DNA of 9,824 nt, from positions 1 through 9,824 of the forward strand of contig CAMWJQ010000121.1 in the NCBI GenBank assembly GCA_947174615.1. Direction: 5' to 3'. This document shows, in pieces, positions 8,001-9,824 of this stretch. A program made the position numbers and the translations under genes. A model generated the notes under the pieces. That model did no database searches, was not told where the DNA came from, and was given only the letters and a program-made list of their open reading frames with translations. Numbering within the stretch: position 1 is the stretch's first letter; every line of letters begins with the position of its first letter. The DNA is from an uncultured Lachnospiraceae bacterium (GTDB taxonomy: Bacteria > Bacillota > Clostridia > Lachnospirales > Lachnospiraceae).

Positions 8001-9824
8001 AACGGAACCTGTCTCTTGCTTCCGTCCGCTCCGCCTCCGACGTCACTGCTGTCCTGAAGCCATGAATTGCCATCGATCACGCCCCAGACTGTTATGCCAT
8101 TGACATCAATATCATCCATCGCGTCAACCTCGCGCATGATGTCATAAATTTCCTTATATCTGTATGCCTGTCTTGTATACTCATCTTTGAGCGTGGCGTC
8201 TGTTCCATCAAAATCATTGCTTGCCTTGAGGTCAAGCTCTGTAAGCTGTACTTTGCCGACAATCTTTCCGTACCTTACCGCTGCATCTTTGATCTGATTG
8301 GCTGTCGGGGAAGTAACCGTATGATGCGACTGCATTCCCATAGCGTCTATTCTTGTCGGAAGCTTCTCATCCTTTTCATGGGACTTTACTTCTGTTAAAA
8401 GCTTTTCGATACCAGATACCTTAACTCCCACACATTCATTATAATCATTATAGTAAAGTTCAAGATCTGACGGCGCATAGCGATTGGCATAGCGGAACGC
8501 ATTGACAATAAACGCTTCGCTCTGATAGACTCTCCACCAGCTTGACCGCTCATCGTCATGCCTGTATGTGCCGCTGCTGTCACTGACTGCCTCATTGACG
8601 ACATCCCATCCATAGAACATTCCTTTATAGGGGCTGTCCTCTCCTGTAAAATGCTCAAGAACGGTCTTGATATACCATTCCTGACGGGCGTCCATTTCCT
8701 CTGGGCTTGCATCAGGTTTCTCTTTATCCCAGTCCTCATGGAAAAACCACTCCGGCGCCTGTGAATGCCATACCAGAACATGACCCCTGACTTTGATAAC
8801 ACTGTCTGGATGATCCTGATTCCACTGTTTGAGCGCATCCAGTATCTTTTCTGCTCTGCTGTAATCGAGCGTTGGAACGGTGAAATCTTTCATCTCTGTG
8901 CCGTCTGCACGCGTCCATGTAACGGTTGTTAATCCCGGCGCTGAATTACTATAGCCAAACAGCGCGTCCATCTTCATCTCATTCTCAAAGGTCACTGCAT
9001 TGAAATGTTTCTGGACCAAATCCATCAGCGGTTTATCCGACAGATCTGAAACCGTCAGCAGCGCACCTGTGTAGGCGTCGGTTCCGATTCCGTTTTCACC
9101 TGAAACTGTATCTTTGAGATTCGGGATATCCCACTCAATTTCTTTGATGGGCTTCTTGATCTCGTGGAGCGTGACGCCTGTGACATAATATCTGCCTTTT
9201 ACGCAATCGCCACTGCCATACTCTGTACCTTGTTCCAGAATCCTGATAACAAGCTCCTCTGCCTCACCTTCAAACTTGGGATTAAAACTTCCCTCAAACT
9301 TTACCCACTCTCCTGCCGGAATCTGCCGGATGCATCCGCTGTCCAGTATTCCTGATGAGTAGGAACCCCAGTACGTTGACTCTCCATCCACCTTCACAAA
9401 CGGCGCAAAGCAGACTTCTCTCTGATTAGCTGGCGCATTCTTATAGTCCTCTGCGTCCAGCATCACATAAAATGAATACTCATAAGAACTGCCTGATTTG
9501 AGGATTCCTGTCATGTCCTGTGCAAAACACTCCTGGCTGCTTGTTCTGTTTTCAATAATGCCATAGGTAGCTATATCGTCAAAAATTGCCTTGTCTGCTG
9601 TTGCCGTTGAGATTGATGCCTCTCCTTTTGCCTTCTCCCAATCGGAGAGATCCGCTTCCGCAAAATTGGGATTCTTTATCAAATTGTCGCCGTACTCGAC
9701 ATCGCCCTTGTCGATGACTGCCACACGCAGGTCATCGATGCAGAAGGAAAGCCCATCCGCTCCTACAAATTTTACTTTTACATCTTTATGATAATTACTT
9801 GCCGGCATTTTAAAAGTTCCGCTT
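5090..9824 (-). CDS. Multimodular secreted GH10 endo-1,4-beta-xylanase with CBMs and Ig-like repeats (5' end outside window)
   Basis: GH10 enzymes cleave internal beta-1,4 bonds of xylan with retention of configuration. Numbering from the Met at 9808, the order is: end of a beta-sandwich CBM (to about 33); CBM22-like (about 40-215, opening NLIKNPNF); GH10 (about 226-622); CBM9-like (about 627-766); clearer CBM9 (about 772-956, D783, W790, DSLEVFIDENNH); seven Ig-like repeats (about 975-1545); aromatic tail to 1572. Catalytic residues are present: acid/base E406 in WDVVNEA and nucleophile E524 in QLTELDL, with RGHVLVWHSQ, GMQSHH and VWGVIDGNSWL around them. The Met at 9808 is not the real start: the frame is open to the edge (preceded by SGTFK), lies inside a CBM fold and has no ribosome binding site. 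The signal peptide and first CBM must lie upstream. No LPXTG motif or membrane segment ends the protein. From memory the order resembles the cell-attached xylanase of Roseburia intestinalis. A terminator follows the stop. Confidence 0.97.
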   Translation of the reverse strand, partial: SGTFKMPASNYHKDVKVKFVGADGLSFCIDDLRVAVIDKGDVEYGDNLIKNPNFAEADLSDWEKAKGEASISTATADKAIFDDIATYGIIENRTSSQECFAQDMTGILKSGSSYEYSFYVMLDAEDYKNAPANQREVCFAPFVKVDGESTYWGSYSSGILDSGCIRQIPAGEWVKFEGSFNPKFEGEAEELVIRILEQGTEYGSGDCVKGRYYVTGVTLHEIKKPIKEIEWDIPNLKDTVSGENGIGTDAYTGALLTVSDLSDKPLMDLVQKHFNAVTFENEMKMDALFGYSNSAPGLTTVTWTRADGTEMKDFTVPTLDYSRAEKILDALKQWNQDHPDSVIKVRGHVLVWHSQAPEWFFHEDWDKEKPDASPEEMDARQEWYIKTVLEHFTGEDSPYKGMFYGWDVVNEAVSDSSGTYRHDDERSSWWRVYQSEAFIVNAFRYANRYAPSDLELYYNDYNECVGVKVSGIEKLLTEVKSHEKDEKLPTRIDAMGMQSHHTVTSPTANQIKDAAVRYGKIVGKVQLTELDLKASNDFDGTDATLKDEYTRQAYRYKEIYDIMREVDAMDDIDVNGITVWGVIDGNSWLQDSSDVGGGADGSKRQVPLLFDDDYKAKPSFYAFVNAEKLEPYIRSVTVIQAAEEEPYVNGKTYEIQGIDAAFTPVWTDTELKVKVTVSDTTVSEHDAVTLYIDWDKSASENAGITSLSKTRAESQEQEGGYVAEFSVERELVPAAGFSMDVVVSDNGNTYAFNDNTMSQATSSKYYALAITKPYMTIAGVGKGILKVDGEKEAVWDQVKEVHFQIKTGSAKASASAKLLWDEQYLYVLAEVTDPALDNTSTENHEQDSLEVFIDENNHKTDSYEDDDKQYRVSYVNKQSFNGKYCSAENILSAAKETDSGYQIEAAFKWTDITPVSGDKIGIDLQINDAEGGKRIGTVSWYDESGMGWSSPGVFGTATLGDLIKTPDPENPDREGLWAFDIDDLIYTGKALKPAVTVYDGKTLLTLGRDYTVTYKKNTKPTEQAEAVIKGKGNYAGSITKNFKIVPKNLADEDIMIPNIYVKAPKAGRSVTVAPVVTRDGKKLTKKDFAVDRIMDMAGNKVDRVTEPGTYTVAVKGVDANGYTGTKDIQLVVLNGSQVLMSAVKVTGIQNKAYTGEIIVPEFTVKYGQEILVQNKDYEVFCDSTEVGAATAVIKGIGEKYVGEKTVTFKITGIALKAKDVALEATAGLYYTGNEIQPAVKIAGAEQNRDFVVEYDNNIKAGTASVTVKGMGKYTGTVKKTFKIAPFDMQQNPENKLSYNTVDLKAPYMKGGSKLKETDLKAVFNGKNLVEGVDYTLIYSGNKKLDTAAVKIKGKGNFKGTTEAVSFTVVQQDLANLTNVIISDVTKKNARKYSNVSLTIKDFDEKPLKKGTDYIVTYTKQDGTTPITETPNVGDVIRATIEGTNCYTGTIYADFRIIEDSADISKAKVTVKPQSYTGREITLSETNPITGEQQVFVTIKVGGVEKPLKEGTDYEIVGNGYANNIKKGTGKMTIRGINGYGGIKTVSFKITAQDLDHVVWYENLYKWSMSWYRENFNK
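5174..6886 (-). repeat. Seven tandem Ig-like repeats in the xylanase C-terminal half (protein-level repeat)
   Basis: The translated region holds seven divergent copies of a bacterial Ig-like unit. The typical copy runs YTG, then a DYxVxY strand, then GKGNYxGT and a closing FKI strand. Aligned anchor tyrosines are Y981, Y1055, Y1148, Y1225, Y1302, Y1387 and Y1470, giving steps of 74 to 93 residues. Copies 1, 3, 4 and 7 keep the YTG opening. Copy 2 has YVKAP, copy 5 YMKG and copy 6 YSNV. Such units are common in surface proteins of Lachnospiraceae and probably act as a stalk or spacer between catalytic part and cell. The copies differ widely in DNA sequence, so this is an old expansion, not a recent slippage array. 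Confidence 0.8.

Noticed and set aside
8395..8838. 147-codon open frame on the minus strand
   Set aside because: A shifted frame inside the GH10 catalytic domain; the other frame carries the conserved catalytic motifs without a break.
9806..9808. ATG as start of the xylanase
   Set aside because: No Shine-Dalgarno upstream, frame open to the edge, and it falls within a CBM beta-sandwich; no signal peptide follows for an enzyme that must be secreted.
1..9824. Mobile element, CRISPR array, tRNA or defence system
   Set aside because: No transposase or integrase, no short regular DNA repeats, no tRNA-like segment; nearly all bases are accounted for by the three carbohydrate genes.

Overview
The window carries three genes, all on the minus strand and two of them cut by the window edges. 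All are for plant or microbial polysaccharide use. Strong AGGAGG-like ribosome binding sites, a GC content that looks a little under one half by eye, and a large xylanase ending in repeats of the type common in Lachnospiraceae surface proteins suggest a Gram-positive Clostridia member (Lachnospiraceae-like, gut or rumen). This is inference from style; nothing here fixes a species.

Reading in the direction of transcription (high to low coordinates), 9824-5090 is most of a secreted multimodular GH10 endo-1,4-beta-xylanase. Its order is: end of one carbohydrate-binding module, a CBM22-like module, the GH10 catalytic domain, two CBM9-type modules, seven Ig-like repeats of about 74-93 residues, and a short aromatic tail with no LPXTG signal. 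Its true N-terminus (signal peptide and the rest of the first module) lies outside the window. A strong hairpin terminator follows the stop codon at about 5034-5076.

A noncoding gap of about 200 bp (4886-5089) holds that terminator and the probable promoter region of a second transcription unit. This unit encodes two glycoside phosphorylases of family GH94. The first (4885-2147, 912 aa) looks most like the laminaribiose / beta-1,3-oligoglucan phosphorylase branch. The second (2084 to beyond position 1, 694 residues visible) is of the cellobiose/chitobiose phosphorylase type. A 62-bp gap with its own ribosome binding site and no terminator separates them, so they are probably co-transcribed.

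Taken together, the xylanase would cut xylan outside the cell. The two phosphorylases, which have no visible signal peptides, would split imported beta-linked disaccharides or oligosaccharides in the cytoplasm with inorganic phosphate, saving ATP. The three genes do not form one obvious pathway, because GH94 enzymes are not known to act on xylo-oligosaccharides. No transporter or regulator lies in the window.

I found no mobile element, CRISPR array, RNA gene or defence system. The most notable points are a glutamine where GH94 enzymes normally have a phosphate-binding histidine in the partial phosphorylase, the large seven-repeat stalk of the xylanase without a recognisable anchor, and a 20-bp-spaced direct repeat upstream of the phosphorylase operon.
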